Source: Armillaria gallica (Eukaryota; Basidiomycota; Agaricomycetes; Agaricales; Physalacriaceae). Taken from it: a stretch of DNA of 64,000 nt. The position numbers and the translations under genes were made by a program. Of this stretch, positions 1-10,930 are shown piece after piece. Numbering within the stretch: the stretch's first letter is position 1; each line of letters begins with the position of its first letter. The notes beneath the pieces are model-generated. The model had not been told where the DNA came from and searched no databases. It saw only the letters and a list, made by a program, of their open reading frames with translations. Where the stretch lies: positions 558,001 through 622,000 of the forward strand of contig JBANDB010000005.1 of assembly GCA_037576215.1 (NCBI GenBank). Direction: 5' to 3'.

Positions 1-658
1 AATGGAATCTAGACAGAAATAAGCATCAAGAATGTGACAATGGAACAGGAACTCACTGCTTTCTTTCGCAAAAAGTCTACAAATTTCTCCAAAGTCAAAG
101 AGCCAGGGATGATGTCATAGGCAATAATTCCATCAAGCATGAGAATGGAAAGGATGGAATATTGCTTTCCATGAACGAAATGCCTGTGTTATACACACTG
201 CATGCCCTTGAGGGACCAGCCATACTTCTGAGCAGATGTCCAGTTGTTTTTCCCTGCTTCATCACAGGACATAAGCATGTGAGCACTGAGCTGAGGATTC
301 TGGTGAAAGAGGGCAGCCAGCTAGAGTTGAAAGCGAGCACATTCCAGACTGTTACACTCTCTTGCTTGCCCAGAGACACATTTTCAAGAGAAATGAAGGT
401 GATAAAAGGCATGCAAGAGTGCTGGTGCAGATAGATGGATACCATGTGCTTGGAAAAGATGGTCTTGGACTTCATCAAGGTAGCTGCAGTTTTTAGATTG
501 AAGGAGATTGAAATGAATCTTTGGAAGTTGGAGAGGCACTGATAGACCAAAGTCTTCTTGATGTCAAGGATATTGCATATCTCCTTGATTGGATAATGTT
601 GCTTGAAGAAGAGGGAAGGAATGTGTTGCTTCAGGTCAAGAGATTTTTTTGAGGGCAT
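1..658 (-). pseudogene. IS630/Tc1-like DDE transposase remnant
   Basis: The minus strand opens with MPSKKSLDLKQ and a helix-turn-helix (KEICNILDIKKTLVYQ) typical of the IS630/Tc1-like transposases common in Agaricomycetes. Further on, in other frames, are a YLDEVQDHLF segment, a DEAGKN block whose D would be the first catalytic Asp, and a YSILSILMLDGIIAYDII-type core strand. These pieces lie in different frames, an in-frame TAA interrupts the core near 190-200, and a linker after the HTH appears to be missing. The gene is therefore dead. It runs off the left edge, so the second Asp and the third acidic residue are not visible. The family call is firm; no terminal inverted repeats can be assigned. 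Confidence 0.8.
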
Positions 659-826
659 AGCTATGATGACAAGTGTGGCACAGGCAACCACACAACATTT
701 GGCAGGTTGTACCTTCCAAAACAAATATGACCACATACATTTTTAAAAACCAGGTTTCTGCAGAGTTATTAAAAGAGCTGTAATACCACCGCTTCTGCAT
801 TTTCAAGGCAAAACTTTGATGACATC

Positions 827-1279
827 ATGGAAGAATTCCCTCTCAACCCAGCAGATTGCACCAAGTATGGCAAGGATGCCTGGAAAAAGAGCATCAAGAC
901 CAAGCATGTATCAATCTACCAAGCAACCTTGGATTCTTGGAGCGAGGCAAAGTGGAACGAGCTGCTTACTGAAGTTAAACAGGCTGTCAAGACCAGCACA
1001 TCCAAGAAAAGGCACAAAATATTGACTTCTGCATGGTCGGCCCTGCCAGACATTGTTGAAGAAGAGGCAGACATCGTGTTCAGGTCTGATCCTCCAGAGC
1101 TGGACAAGGATGAGGACTCAGGAGACTGTAGAGGGAGCATGGGTACTGCAGATGAGTCGGCAGCAGAGGATAGCAATGTAAATGTGGCCAGTGATGTGGC
1201 AGCTGTGAGTGCCATGACTGTGACTATGCCATCAAGTGATGTACTGTCAGACTCCGAGTCTGACATGGCTGTTGATTAG
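827..1279 (+). CDS. Hypothetical 150-aa protein with acidic tail, possibly a last exon
   Basis: I do not recognise this ORF. Its N-terminal half is basic and lysine-rich (KYGKDAWKKSIKTKH, then TSTSKKRHK). The C-terminal half is rich in Asp, Glu and Ser and ends SDSESDMAVD. The frame is open upstream of the ATG to about 774, and a pyrimidine-rich stretch with an AG sits near 800-810, so this could be the 3' exon of a larger gene whose upstream exons are not recognisable. It stands back to back with the decayed transposase. Coding status is uncertain; the opposite strand also carries a long open frame that is probably a shadow. Confidence 0.35.
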   Translation: MEEFPLNPADCTKYGKDAWKKSIKTKHVSIYQATLDSWSEAKWNELLTEVKQAVKTSTSKKRHKILTSAWSALPDIVEEEADIVFRSDPPELDKDEDSGDCRGSMGTADESAAEDSNVNVASDVAAVSAMTVTMPSSDVLSDSESDMAVD

Positions 1280-1490
1280 CACAAGCATGACACCATTGTT
1301 CATGTATCTGGGTAGCATTGTTTCAGTGTAATTGTGACATCTTTGTTGTACTGAAGCATAGTAGACTGTCAATTTATCCTAGTCTTTGCATGAAATTTGT
1401 GGTCTTTAATTAATTATTTACATCTTATTCAAGACAAACAAGTCTTTAGAAAGCTGAGAAAGTTCTTGCCAAGAACATGTACCTCACTTG

Positions 1491-2413
1491 TGATACACCT
1501 GCTGGATGTACACCCTTAAAAACATGTGTAACTTAACATTTTCAAGCAATATAATCAGAATACATTGTGCCAATGAGTAAGACACAGGAAGAAAGTACCT
1601 CATTGGAAGATAAAAGGTTCACCTGGTAACTTCAAAATGAGCTGTTCTAACACTTGGATAGAAGATTGGGTATTCTACCCGGTAGACCAAGAGTCCAGGT
1701 TGTGCCTCACATGGTGTAATCACCCAGCATTCTGGCAGAAGTCATCAGATCACCTGGTTGTGATCTAGTACAATCAATCGACCTGGTAAGCCACAGATGA
1801 GATAATATCTGCCAGGTAGAGCATTTATGTTCACCAGGCTGGGTCAGCAAGCATATTAGTCAGTAGTAAAAAGGATTGGTAATAGTGTATCAGTAGGATA
1901 GTATAGATACAGGTCATGTATCTAGTGGGGGAACAGGTTTCTGACCCCCCTGAACACTACCAGGCGAATAGTACAGGTTTATTGGTTAAGAGCTTCAAGT
2001 CATAGACTCACCTGGAATAGAAAGATTGTGACCTGGTCACTTTGTGTGTGCAAGAACATACAAGCAAGCAAACAGTATTAAGCTAGAAACAGAAAGTCAG
2101 ACCCAAGAAACAGTTCAGAACCAGTCAGTGTATTTTAAGTTGCAACCAGGTGAAAAGTATCAGTATTGAAACTGCACCAGGCAGTTATTCTGTATCAGTT
2201 TAAGTTTGTGTTCAGTAACACATCAAACTTAGAGTGGAAACCGCAATATATTCTTTAAACCAATCATATTCATTGCACCCAGAACTTGTAACATACAGTA
2301 CAAAGCATCGTAACCTGGTATAACATACCTCTCTTCGAACCACAATTACTGAGTGTTTAGTGTAGTGTGGTGTGTGTAGCACATCACATCTTCATAGGTG
2401 CTCAGCACCTTTC
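1491..2413 (+). repeat. 0.9-kb dispersed repeat, copy A (LTR-like)
   Basis: This sequence matches 59116-60068 along almost its whole length, in the same orientation. It starts TGATAC and ends just after the near-palindrome GGTGCTCAGCACC, and is flanked by 5-bp direct repeats ACTTG (1486-1490 and 2414-2418), so it arrived by transposition. A 5-bp target duplication, no coding capacity and a TATA-like segment in the middle (clearer in copy B) suggest a solo LTR, but the end is not a clean CA. It contains many ACCTGGT/ACCAGGT-type motifs in both orientations. The class is inferred; the repeat itself is directly visible. Confidence 0.7.
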
Positions 2414-2439
2414 ACTTGGTAAAGATGTTTGATCTTTCA

Positions 2440-2487
2440 TCTTTCCCATCTTTTTTGTCTTGCACAAGACCCAAAAGATGGGAAAGA
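2440..2487. repeat. Near-perfect 23-bp hairpin
   Basis: The arms at 2440-2462 and 2465-2487 pair at 21 of 23 positions, with a 2-nt loop at 2463-2464 and one 2-nt internal mismatch. It lies between the 0.9-kb repeat and the OXR1 remnant. A fold-back of this quality is either structural (cruciform or RNA hairpin) or a recent inverted duplication; the role is unknown. Confidence 0.7.
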
Positions 2488-2529
2488 CGAGCTCTGGGTT
2501 TTGCTGATGAATGTGTAACACCCCATGAA

Positions 2530-4386
2530 GATACGGTTGAAATACTACAGTATCCCATACACCCCCTTTGCACCACATGGCAGCATTTCAGAGACATCCT
2601 CTGTGGTGTATATCCCTCTGAGTGGTTCCCCCGGTGTCGCAGTATATGTCGATGCGGACGTAGACGATTGTGCGAGGTCGTGAGTTGCTTGCGGATCGGC
2701 TGGGCGTGGGGAACAATTGAGGTTTACTTGACACGAAAATGTATCTAGGAAGTAAATCAGTATAGAGAGCGATAAGACCATTTACTAGGCTCGGTTCTGA
2801 AGGCTCGTGGGCTCGCTTGATGGCTCAGTGCTCGGGGAAAGAAGGAAAGAAAGGTAAAATCAAATTCTGATGAAACAGGTACAGATAACGGGTGAGGGGT
2901 AGCCGTACGCGTGCTCTTGCATCGCCAGAGCCCGTAGATGATAGCATGTTCGTGTATTTAGCTATATCTAAGAAGAAATATATCAGAAGAAGGCAGATAT
3001 CATAGCTACAGACCTTAACCTCGAGCAAGAGCAAGATTGACCGGGATACGTGCAACTGTGGAATAGGAAGAGCTCGCTGCTCCGCTCAGCGTACGAGCGG
3101 TGGTCCAAGCCGTCGTTGCTCAATTCCCAGCGCGTTCCGAGCCAGATCTGTCTGCCGTCGGCCTTGGTCCTTCGCGTCAGATGGGGTAGGGAGGGGAATA
3201 GTGGTGGAAGAAAACTAGAGAGAGAAATAAGCGAATTTAGAAGAGAGTAACATACTGGTATTAGCAGCCAACTCCCATACGATCCATGCCAATCCTTCCG
3301 CCAGCGTTCGAGACAGCTCTTTTGTTGGTGAGGCGAGCTACCTCAACATTGGTATCTTGATCTTGAGCATTGATGCCCAAAGGCAGAAGCATGGAATCCA
3401 TGTGCTCGTCGATCCCAGAGCCACATGGTGTTGCACTGGAAGGGGATACCAGTCTGTGAATGAGAACGGCAGCAAAACGAAGTGTATAAGGGAAGAGTAA
3501 GAGGAAGAGACGTGTCAAACCGAAAAAGGAAGGACGAGTCAGCCGGCCCGAGACGTCAAGTCTACGAGCGAGGCAACTCGTACTACCACACCGCGTATCG
3601 CGGGGAGGGCTACAACTGGGATAAAGGTTTCTCCAAGGTTCTTGAAACGGAGCTGGTGAATAAAGAGAACCGACACGTGCACCATCTGCTCCTCCTCTGA
3701 ATATGGGAGACAGCATCAAGAAGAAGATGGGCGAGGTGGAGTTAAAAGGGAGGAGAGATGGTACTGTGCGGGTGCTTGAGCCAATGCTAGCGAATTCAGT
3801 GAGAACCACCCTTCTCTGATGGCATCAAATTAATTTTATGCAGATCCGGCCACACCTCCCTGCTCTCTCCCGTCTCCCTCGCACATTGACGCTCCTGTAC
3901 TCCCTCTACCAACACGGCACATCCCTCAACACCCTCTACACATGCTCTGAACAGACCAAGCCTTCTGGTGCGCTCATCGTTGTCAAGGACGATGGCGACA
4001 CCATCTTTGGCACATTCATAGCTGATGGAATACGGCAGAGCAGGGGAAGGGGTTACTATGGTGGTGGGAAATCGTATGTCTCTTTCCTTTCTTCAGAGCC
4101 TATCCTCATCATTTGCAGATTCCTATGGCGGTACTCGAACGGAAAACTCTCTGTGTACAAAACCACTGGGAGGAACGACTATATCACACTCTGCGAGCCA
4201 GATTATCTGAGCTTTGGAGGCAGAGACGGGTCGTATGGGCTGTACGTCAACAAGAGCCTGCTGGAGGGCTCATTGGTGCGGTGTCTGACATTCGGGAGTG
4301 ATGTACTGTGTTCGCCAGGGAGGATGCGGGCTGGAGGTGCCGTGCCGTTTGAGTGCATGGGCTTGGAAGTATGGCGTGTAGGGTAG
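2530..4386 (+). pseudogene. OXR1-like: OXR1 (TLDc-domain) gene copy 1, split by a solo LTR
   Basis: OXR1 proteins carry a C-terminal TLDc domain linked to oxidative-stress resistance. The TLDc part here is intact: exon 2 (3844-4073, from IRPHLPALSRLP through ALIVVKDDGD to RGRGYYGGGKS), a 45-nt intron at 4074-4118, and exon 3 (4119-4386, FLWRYSNGK, VYKTTGRNDYI, LSFGG, LEVWRVG and stop). Intron 1 is 3799-3843. Exon-1 sequence appears at 2530-2634 (SETSS-type block) and resumes at 3591 (GYNWDKGFS); the two parts are in frame once the 2635-3590 insertion is set aside. A short deletion near 3670-3690, compared with other copies, shifts the frame to a stop. Exon 1 is therefore broken twice while the domain exons survive. 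A shortened product starting downstream is conceivable. Confidence 0.8.
2635..3590. mobile_element. Solo LTR (956 bp) inserted in OXR1 exon 1
   Basis: The segment begins TGTCGCAGTA and ends TACTACCACA, so it has TG...CA ends and partly inverted termini like those of the gypsy LTRs at 31565 and 39934. Flanks are CCGG (2631-2634) and CCGC (3591-3594), a 4-bp target duplication with one mismatch. Removing it rejoins OXR1 exon 1 in frame. The interior does not visibly match the 964-bp gypsy LTR, so it is a related but distinct family. The long minus-strand open frame in its right half has no recognisable protein. Confidence 0.7.
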
Positions 4387-4706
4387 ATCAATCCAATGCA
4401 TGCTGTGTGATATCCTCACTGCCATCGATTCATTCACGCCTCCATGTCATTCATTGTAAGGGGCCATCTTTTTTTGTCGTGCTGGAGAGTAGTGTTTAAT
4501 ACCGCTTGTCCGAGGTTTCGATTCCTCCTTGCGTACATTGATATGGTTTGTCTGGAAGACTGTTTTATTGGTCATAAGTTCAGTTAGCTAGTGAAAAGCA
4601 AGCGACTACTCTTACAGGCCTCGTCCTCAAACAAAATGCTGCAAAATTAAGTCAATGAAAGCCTGCGTGGAACAAAAAAAAAATCTTTTTCATCCAATTC
4701 CAAATG

Positions 4707-4767
4707 TGGATATGATAGGAAATCGAACCCCTTGACAAGAGAGGCCATTTCGGCTGAGCCATATCCA
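4707..4767 (-). pseudogene. tRNA-like module, 61 nt
   Basis: On the minus strand the ends TGGATAT and ATATCCA pair perfectly as a 7-bp acceptor-like stem. An A-box-like TGGCTCAGCCGAAATGG and a B-box-like GGTTCGATTTC follow. The anticodon-like hairpin runs directly into the T-arm, so a variable loop is missing and the length is below that of a tRNA. A related copy at 28.1-28.4 kb is split by a solo LTR. Confidence 0.5.
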
Positions 4768-5394
4768 CGACATGCATCGACAGAAATATCATCAAGCTTC
4801 AATTCCTGTCTTCCCCTAGATTTGTAGCAAAAACGGTGGACCAATTTATACAAGACTCGTATTTGCATACGGGGACTCGAGCCTCTATAACTGTAGGTAA
4901 TATCCGTTCAACGACAGTCATCTCCATGGCGAATTCATCCCGGCAGTGTACCACCCCAAGTTCGATTTTTCCTCCCTTGATCTGGGTTTGATGGAAGCGG
5001 CCGAAGGGGGAACGTGTTAAATGTGCTTGCTTGCTCAAATACACACTACCCAGTTCATTGCGTAAATAGATGACAGCCTGCCTAAACCCCGTTCCTCTGA
5101 GCTGACACTCGTCTTTCATTCGGGGGAGCCACAACTACTTATTATTGTGGGACCAAGGCAAATACGTAAACCACCGGCTGAAATCAAAGTGAACGACGTG
5201 TTGTGGGGCTCTTATCCCTCACCCTATCCAAAACCAAAGACGTGTACGTGTGGCTGCGAGGATTCAATGAGGAATTGAAGGAGAGTGAGCTAGGATGATC
5301 CGGAAAATATTACCAAAACGCACTATTATGCAACGAGATAAAGGGTATTCGAACCCCCGTGGCGCTGAGCTCAACATACTTTTCCTTCCTGCAT

Positions 5395-5515
5395 TGTTTT
5401 GAATTTGCACTACGGAGTGACGTGCGGCATTCACCGGGGAGGATGCGTGCCGCAGGAGCGGTACCGTTTGAGTATGCCGGGTTGGAAGGGTGGATCATTC
5501 AATGCCACTGCCCTC
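5395..5515 (+). pseudogene. OXR1 3'-end fragment inside the tRNA-like array
   Basis: The piece reads SPGRMRAAGAVPFEYAGLEGW, the last 30 or so residues of the TLDc domain, followed by the same 3' flanking sequence as the larger OXR1 copies (CCCTCGATTGTTCATTCAGCC). A CpG-poor counterpart lies at 28975-29080. It shows that OXR1 pieces and tRNA-like modules were duplicated together. Confidence 0.65.
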
Positions 5516-6139
5516 GATTGTTCATTCAGCCATTCATTTTGAGAAGTGTTGCAGCTCCAGAGCAGTTGTTAATACGGCTTGCAGGAGGTTCGATCCCTCC
5601 CTTGCGTACATACCCTGTATTGTCCGTGCACTGTTATACTTATGAACTCAGAGAACCTTTTACTTAGGAAAGCAAAAAGAGATCGAACTACATATTCAAA
5701 ACATTTCCTTTTCTACTCCAACATGCACTAGGTGCGTTTTTTCACCTACTAGTTCTAAACTCAAGGAAGATAACCCGAGCACGAACGCAAGGGAAAATTC
5801 GTTCCACACACAAAACTGGTTATAGTCTCGGGTAGCATCCCACCACGCATAATGAAAACTCCCCACTTGAAAGAAAATAGCTAAACCTTCCCTTTCAATG
5901 GGCTTGCTGTCCCGAGGGAGTGAGTATTTGAAGCACCCTTCTTTCTTCCCGTGCCACGCGATACCCTGGCCACTGTATTGATTAGAGTAATGACGCCAGA
6001 TCAGGAGCGTGGGCCAATTTAATACGCTTCCCCGCACTCTCTACTTCGTTCTCAAACAATGCTTATAATACCCACGAAAATAATCAGTAAAGTACTTGAA
6101 ACAAAACAAAAAAAAGAAAACTCGTCGACCCTATAAATT

Positions 6140-6203
6140 TGGATATGGGGAATCGAACCCGTTAGCCCTTGGCCGGCGAACCATTTCACCTGAGCCATAT
6201 CCA
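6140..6203 (-). pseudogene. tRNA-like module, 64 nt
   Basis: Ends TGGATATG and CATATCCA form an 8-bp acceptor-like stem on the minus strand. The A-box is TGGCTCAGGTGAAATGG, the B-box GGTTCGATTCC, and the T-stem is GGG/CCC. No convincing D-stem or anticodon stem can be drawn. The counterpart at about 29873-29936 has GAATCAAACCC where this copy has GAATCGAACCC, which destroys the CpG in the B-box. Confidence 0.5.
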
Positions 6204-7796
6204 CGATGTATGTGGCTGCAGAAACATGGGTCCAAATACGCGTTCATTTTGAAGTAGTCTTGTAGCAAAATCGATGGACCAAGATATCCAGCACATGCGG
6301 AACTCGAACCCCACCCCTTCCCTATAACCCATTCAACGATACTATCCCTATATCCTGGGACGACGAATCTATCCATCCACTCCCTATGATTTCGAATTCC
6401 CACTACCACCCAAAAGTCCCATAATCGTTTGATTTTCCCTCCCTCCTTGCCGCCCCACCTGAAGAATGTGAAGCCCAATCTGTGTTTTGCAGAAATCGGA
6501 CACCAAGGGGAGCCTCCAACTAAGGCTGAGAAAAGGGGTTCACAATTTAGTCAGTGGTGGCGCGGGGAAGTTAAACGCACGACTATTCCGAACCTACGCC
6601 TGCTCACAGCTATCCTCTCTTTCATTCACGCTTCTTCACTCTCGCATTCTAATCTGATGAACGCCGGAGCATACTCACCTCCGATGCATCGAGGTTTGAT
6701 GCTAGCGTACGTGATCTACTACTGCGAATAAGGATCAGCTAGTAAAAAAAATATGTCAACTGCACAGAAAATCAGTGTGGAGAGGAGGAGTCGAACCTCA
6801 AGTACAGGGCGGTGCTATTACTATGCCAACCAATGCCGAACAAAACTTATATTAGTACCTGTTCGTGCCAATCTCTTCAGAATCCTTCCCAACTCGGGTT
6901 TTTCTCATCAAAATCAAGCCACAATCAAATTCTACATGAATGATTGGCTTCCAGGCACGCATCGATATGAGAATTCGAACACGAACCAATTACCCTCTTA
7001 TTCGCCCTCCCTTCCGCAAACCCTCTTTTTGATTGACATTTCCACCTCAGAAATCTCGTTTTCTTCATCCCGATGCTACCCAACGCATTCGGCACATTGC
7101 TGGTTCTGGGTTTCATATTGGTTGCTCACCTACTTTGGAAAACGATATCTTGTACTTCCAGCTGTCTTGACTCCCACCTCCCCCTACCTAATAAAAACAG
7201 TTTCTCCCGCAAGTACTCAAATACTTGTGTGTCCCAAACAAGGCTACGGCCCTGCGGAACACTCGGGTAACCTAAATGGCTTCTCGTGCTGTCATCCCGC
7301 ACCCCGTCTCCTCATGATCTACCTCTTGGTCAAAGCAAGTTACCGTGATCATACTAATTTGGATTGCAGCTAACCTAGCGTGGGCTTCGAGGACGCCAAA
7401 CATTTAACCATCTCTCAAGGAGATCCAAGAACGACCTCACAGTCGCAGTGGTTAATATACACCAAAGGAGGAGGTTCGATTCCTCCTTGCATACATAGCT
7501 TGACTAGTTTGAAAAGGAAACATTTTTCAGGCCCGCAGATGATCGTTATGTTAAATGTCTTCTTGCTTTTCTGAGCCTCCGATATCTTCCTGGTGCATTC
7601 ATATCTCTCCAAGGCTTTGGTGTAAGTAACGGATATACCGCAATTCGTTTTTATTGTCCAGTATGATGGGTCTAGGAGGTGGCAACACTCATTGTTGGAC
7701 GACGTGCCTCCCGATTCCGCTTCTCAGACTCTGTGTATGGGATAACTAGAGTAAAAGTTTAGTTCATCTAGTAAAAGTTACTTGTATTCGTAGAAC

Positions 7797-7860
7797 GCAG
7801 AGTGAAGGAATCGAACCTCGGGAGCCGGGATGATATTACCGGTTACACTATCCATACCCC
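7797..7860 (-). pseudogene. tRNA-like module; sister copy is the gypsy target
   Basis: The minus strand shows ATGGATAGTGTAACC, then GAGGTTCGATTCC (B-box). The corresponding module in the 28-41 kb array was split by the 9.3-kb gypsy element right after the T-arm (GAATTGAACCTCGG at 31551-31564). Comparing the two copies identifies the empty site. Confidence 0.45.
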
Positions 7861-8528
7861 CAAGTATCTGGTTTCCTTCGCACGGGGAATTGGCGCTGGG
7901 TCTCTCCACTAAAAATTCAAGTCGCCACATGTGGAAGGAAGAGTCGAACCACAATTACAACGTGCGGCTTTCCTTGGTTCAAGTCAAACCCCAAAAGAAA
8001 TAAAGGGGGCTGAATTATTGAAATGGTGCTATTCACCCAAGAAAAATTGAACATCTGGCCATGAATTTCGGACCAGGTTCATCTTTCGCTTGTCTGCAGG
8101 TAGCGCTGATATATTACCAGAGGAACAGGCAGTTGGTACATCACAGCTTACAGTTGTCTATATGATTATGTCGTCTCCCACCCACACCATCGTGTTCTCA
8201 CAAAACAAAGCCATCATTAACCTTTCTTGCTATTTATGGATGCCCGTCAGACATAATATCGCCGAATGGAATGCCCCAAGTGTGCATGTGAGCATTTTCC
8301 CTTACTCAGTGGTCACACAATTTTCCTTCTTTGACTCGGATCCAAACAGCCCCACGGTCATTTCGTAGTGCTTATTTCTGACAGTAGCATTTTGTTATAT
8401 TAAAAATGTCGCGAAGTGTTGTCTACAGACTTCCAAATGCGACATGGGGGCTACGTACCCCATAATTCACGGCGTTACAACGCACGAATTCCCTTGGAAC
8501 AAAAAAAAAAACAAAGCTTTTACCACCT

Positions 8529-8586
8529 GCACATAGGGAATCGAACTCCTTGGTCGGAGAGACCATTTCTCCTGAGCCAGAATGTT
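8529..8586 (-). pseudogene. tRNA-like module
   Basis: The minus strand reads CTGGCTCAGGAGAAATGG (A-box-like), then an anticodon-like hairpin, then GAGTTCGATTCCC (B-box-like). Another B-box module follows at 8685. Same truncated architecture as 4707-4767. Confidence 0.4.
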
Positions 8587-8769
8587 CCGCAAAAGATCAC
8601 AAAAAACCACAAATTCGCAAGCAGTTTTCCCCAGACTTGTATCAAAAAGGATGGGACACGGTGCCAACGATAATTGCGTACGGGGGAATCGAACCCCCGT
8701 TCGACGATGCTATCCGCTACGTTGAGCACGACATACTCTTCCTTCCCGCAGCTCTGGATGAGATCGAAT

Positions 8770-9735
8770 TTGCACCACCACCACCTCGCATCTGACTGAT
8801 CAGAAATTCCCACACCTCGATGAGAGAAGCGTGGTGGTCGATACGTACCCCGCCGATTTCCTTGCCTACCACCGAACGCGTGTATTTAGGAGTTCTCTGA
8901 CCAACTACTTACCCATCAAAAGAATTTAACAACCCGTGTTTCGAGGTTCAGACATGAGGCCTAAGGACTCAAGACGGGGACGGCGAACAAGATTCCTTAC
9001 TCCTTTGCCGGGCTTAACCTTCGATCTCGGAATTTCGGAGTTTGTACCTTATGAACAATCAGTCCGTTGCAAGTGAAAAATGTTCATATACATAGCCTAC
9101 AGTGTCTAAGTCGTATGCTGACTCCGCAAGGACTTTTTCTCGTATAAACCAGAGCTTCCAACAAGAAAACAAGAGTCAAACACGGCTGAGAAACATCGTG
9201 AATGATTGCTTCTCGGGTTTCTCAGTATAATCAACAAGTAAGCCATTATCCAGGAGCGTAGTGACAAAGCTAACGGCACGGGGAAGAAGCTAGATGAATG
9301 AGTGTTCCGGTAAAGAACTAACCCCAGATAACAATTTATGAACCTACGGTGCGGTGGCGATTCACAAAACAAAGTAATGGAAAGTTGGAGATGCCGACTC
9401 TTACTCAGAGACCCAGTCGGGCTTGTATTACAGGTTCCATCCAAAATTAAACGCACGAGAGACTCGAATACAGAGATACGGCCGTCCACAGCGTCCATGA
9501 ATACGAGTCTCGATACCGTCAACGGGTTAGTTCTCCGACGCACTGTTACCAGCACAAGAAGTGAAGGAGTAAAAGATAGTCTCTACTTCCCCAGAGATAC
9601 AGCGACCGACCAACTATTAACATCTGAGAGTGTGGCTTGGAAACGGTAAGGTATCTGGCACCGAGTCATCCGTGTAATTGAAAGCGTGGCACCAGTGGTG
9701 TTGCACAACCCAGTTTCCACTCGACGGTTTCCACA
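8770..9735. other. No recognisable gene
   Basis: Open frames on both strands (for example 9106-9555 minus and 9338-9649 plus) overlap each other and show no domain, no plausible splice structure and no match to the repeats elsewhere in the window. I see nothing supportable here. Confidence 0.5.
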
Positions 9736-9739
9736 GAGC

Positions 9740-10300
9740 ATGGGCCTGGTAATTAAACGGAGGACCGAGAATGGCGGTGGATGTGGCGAGAAGAATGTGT
9801 TCATCCATCGTGATGGGAGTGACCGACAGGAGAACCTGTGATGGGGAGTATGACGGTAGAGGCCATTGATGGTGCGGGCATTAGTCGCAGAGAGTTTAGA
9901 CGCGTGTAAGGCCATGCAATGACGGTGCGGTCGCTACTGGATGCTTTGGTGGTGAAAATATCTTCGTCCAGTAAGCAGCAACCGTGTTCGTGCAGTAGCT
10001 CGTCTAATAATGCGCGCGCTTCACCTCTTTGAAGAAGGCGGGATTCGCAGTGGCTCTGTATCCATAGGCGAGAATTGTGCATTCGCTAGCGGGTCCTGGG
10101 AGGGAGGGACTGTTGTTCGGAGAGCATGGCGAGGCGAAGTGGGAGAGTGTACGCGCAGTATTGACAGGAGAGGCCCAAAGTTTGGGTGACGAGACCAGCA
10201 TGGCGAATCTTTCGTCGAGTATCTCGCACTGGGGCCGGTATGAGCGGAGGTATTGATGATACCATGGCGACGGTGTAACCTTCAGCTCACGCATCCTCAT
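9740..10300 (-). pseudogene. Inverted OXR1 N-terminal fragment
   Basis: On the minus strand, around 9990-10040, a frame reads GEARALLDELLHEHG, resembling the N-terminal region of basidiomycete OXR1 proteins (an xEA..xFLDELLxHE block). Nearer 9800 it reads SLPSRWMNTFFSP, matching LPSRWMN in the plus-strand copies at 14.6 and 22.7 kb. The two pieces are in different frames with stops between, so this is decayed. It is the only copy that retains more upstream sequence and the only one inverted relative to the others. The stretch 10082-10300 stays open (MRMRELKV...) but is unrecognised. Confidence 0.5.
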
Positions 10301-10930
10301 GTAATGCAGGGGAACGCACCTTTATGTACTCAGTCCAAACCAATCACCTGAATCTGTCCCACTTCAGTCGCGTAGCATCGAGCTCTCTCTGAGTCTAAAG
10401 GTCTTTTAGTGATGTTATACGTGCACTAAAATAGACGCACCCTTGCTTCGGTGTCCCAGGATCGGAACCCAGTCCTTGCGATGACTAGCCGGGGCCAATC
10501 TCCCGAGCCTGCGAACAGAGCTCACCAAAGTCATTCCATTTTTGATTAGGCGAACCTGGGATCGCATGATTCACATATTTCGCGTGTCGTAGTAGTAGCG
10601 TCGAGGTTCTGGTAAAGATGGTTATATACGCTTGTTTGCGATTCGCCACAGAAAATCCAGACGTCGGGCCGGGCCGGCTTTTCCTTCCCGTCCCGACTCC
10701 GGCTCTCGTCAAATCCCGAAACAGCTCTTCGCATCAAAATCAAGCCGTTCGATGTAACAGTTCCCCGTAATAAAATTCTATGTCATTATATAAATGGGCA
10801 TCAATTCCGAAGCGTCCTGATTTCTGGTCTTTTACCCATACCGCCAGGCGGATAGTATCTGCTTTGCGGTCTGAAGTCAATTTTATCTCTTGTACGCATT
10901 CTAAGCTTTGTTAACGCCACCTCCCGAGTC
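10300..10930. other. No gene; one weak tRNA-like T-arm
   Basis: Only a minus-strand B-box-like sequence near 10455 (GGGTTCCGATCC) stands out. Minus-strand open frames at 10485-10743 are overlapping and unrecognised. Confidence 0.4.

Larger units (their letters stand above)
4480..8765. other. Array of tRNA-like modules, CpG-rich copy
   Basis: At least a dozen modules carry a Pol III B-box-like T-arm (GGTTCGANTCC or a close variant) on either strand, often with an A-box-like TGGCTCAG or AGYGG(T)TTAAT upstream. Plus-strand B-boxes lie near 4512, 5585 and 7472; minus-strand ones near 4720, 4872, 5350, 6152, 6303, 6790, 6973, 7808, 7932, 8540 and 8685. Plus-strand modules share the tail TTGCGTACAT. 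Most are shorter than a true tRNA (about 60-65 nt) and lack a good anticodon arm, so I read them as tRNA pseudogenes or tRNA-derived repeats. The same order recurs at 15.65-17.3 kb and 27.9-41.5 kb. I see no protein gene in this interval. Confidence 0.6.

Noticed and set aside
3261..3809. 182-codon minus-strand ORF
   Set aside because: It runs antisense across the solo LTR and OXR1 exon 1; no domain. It is a shadow frame.
4480..8765. Functional tRNA genes
   Set aside because: B-boxes are good, but lengths of 61-64 nt, missing anticodon arms or U33 and unpaired acceptors in most modules argue against working tRNAs.
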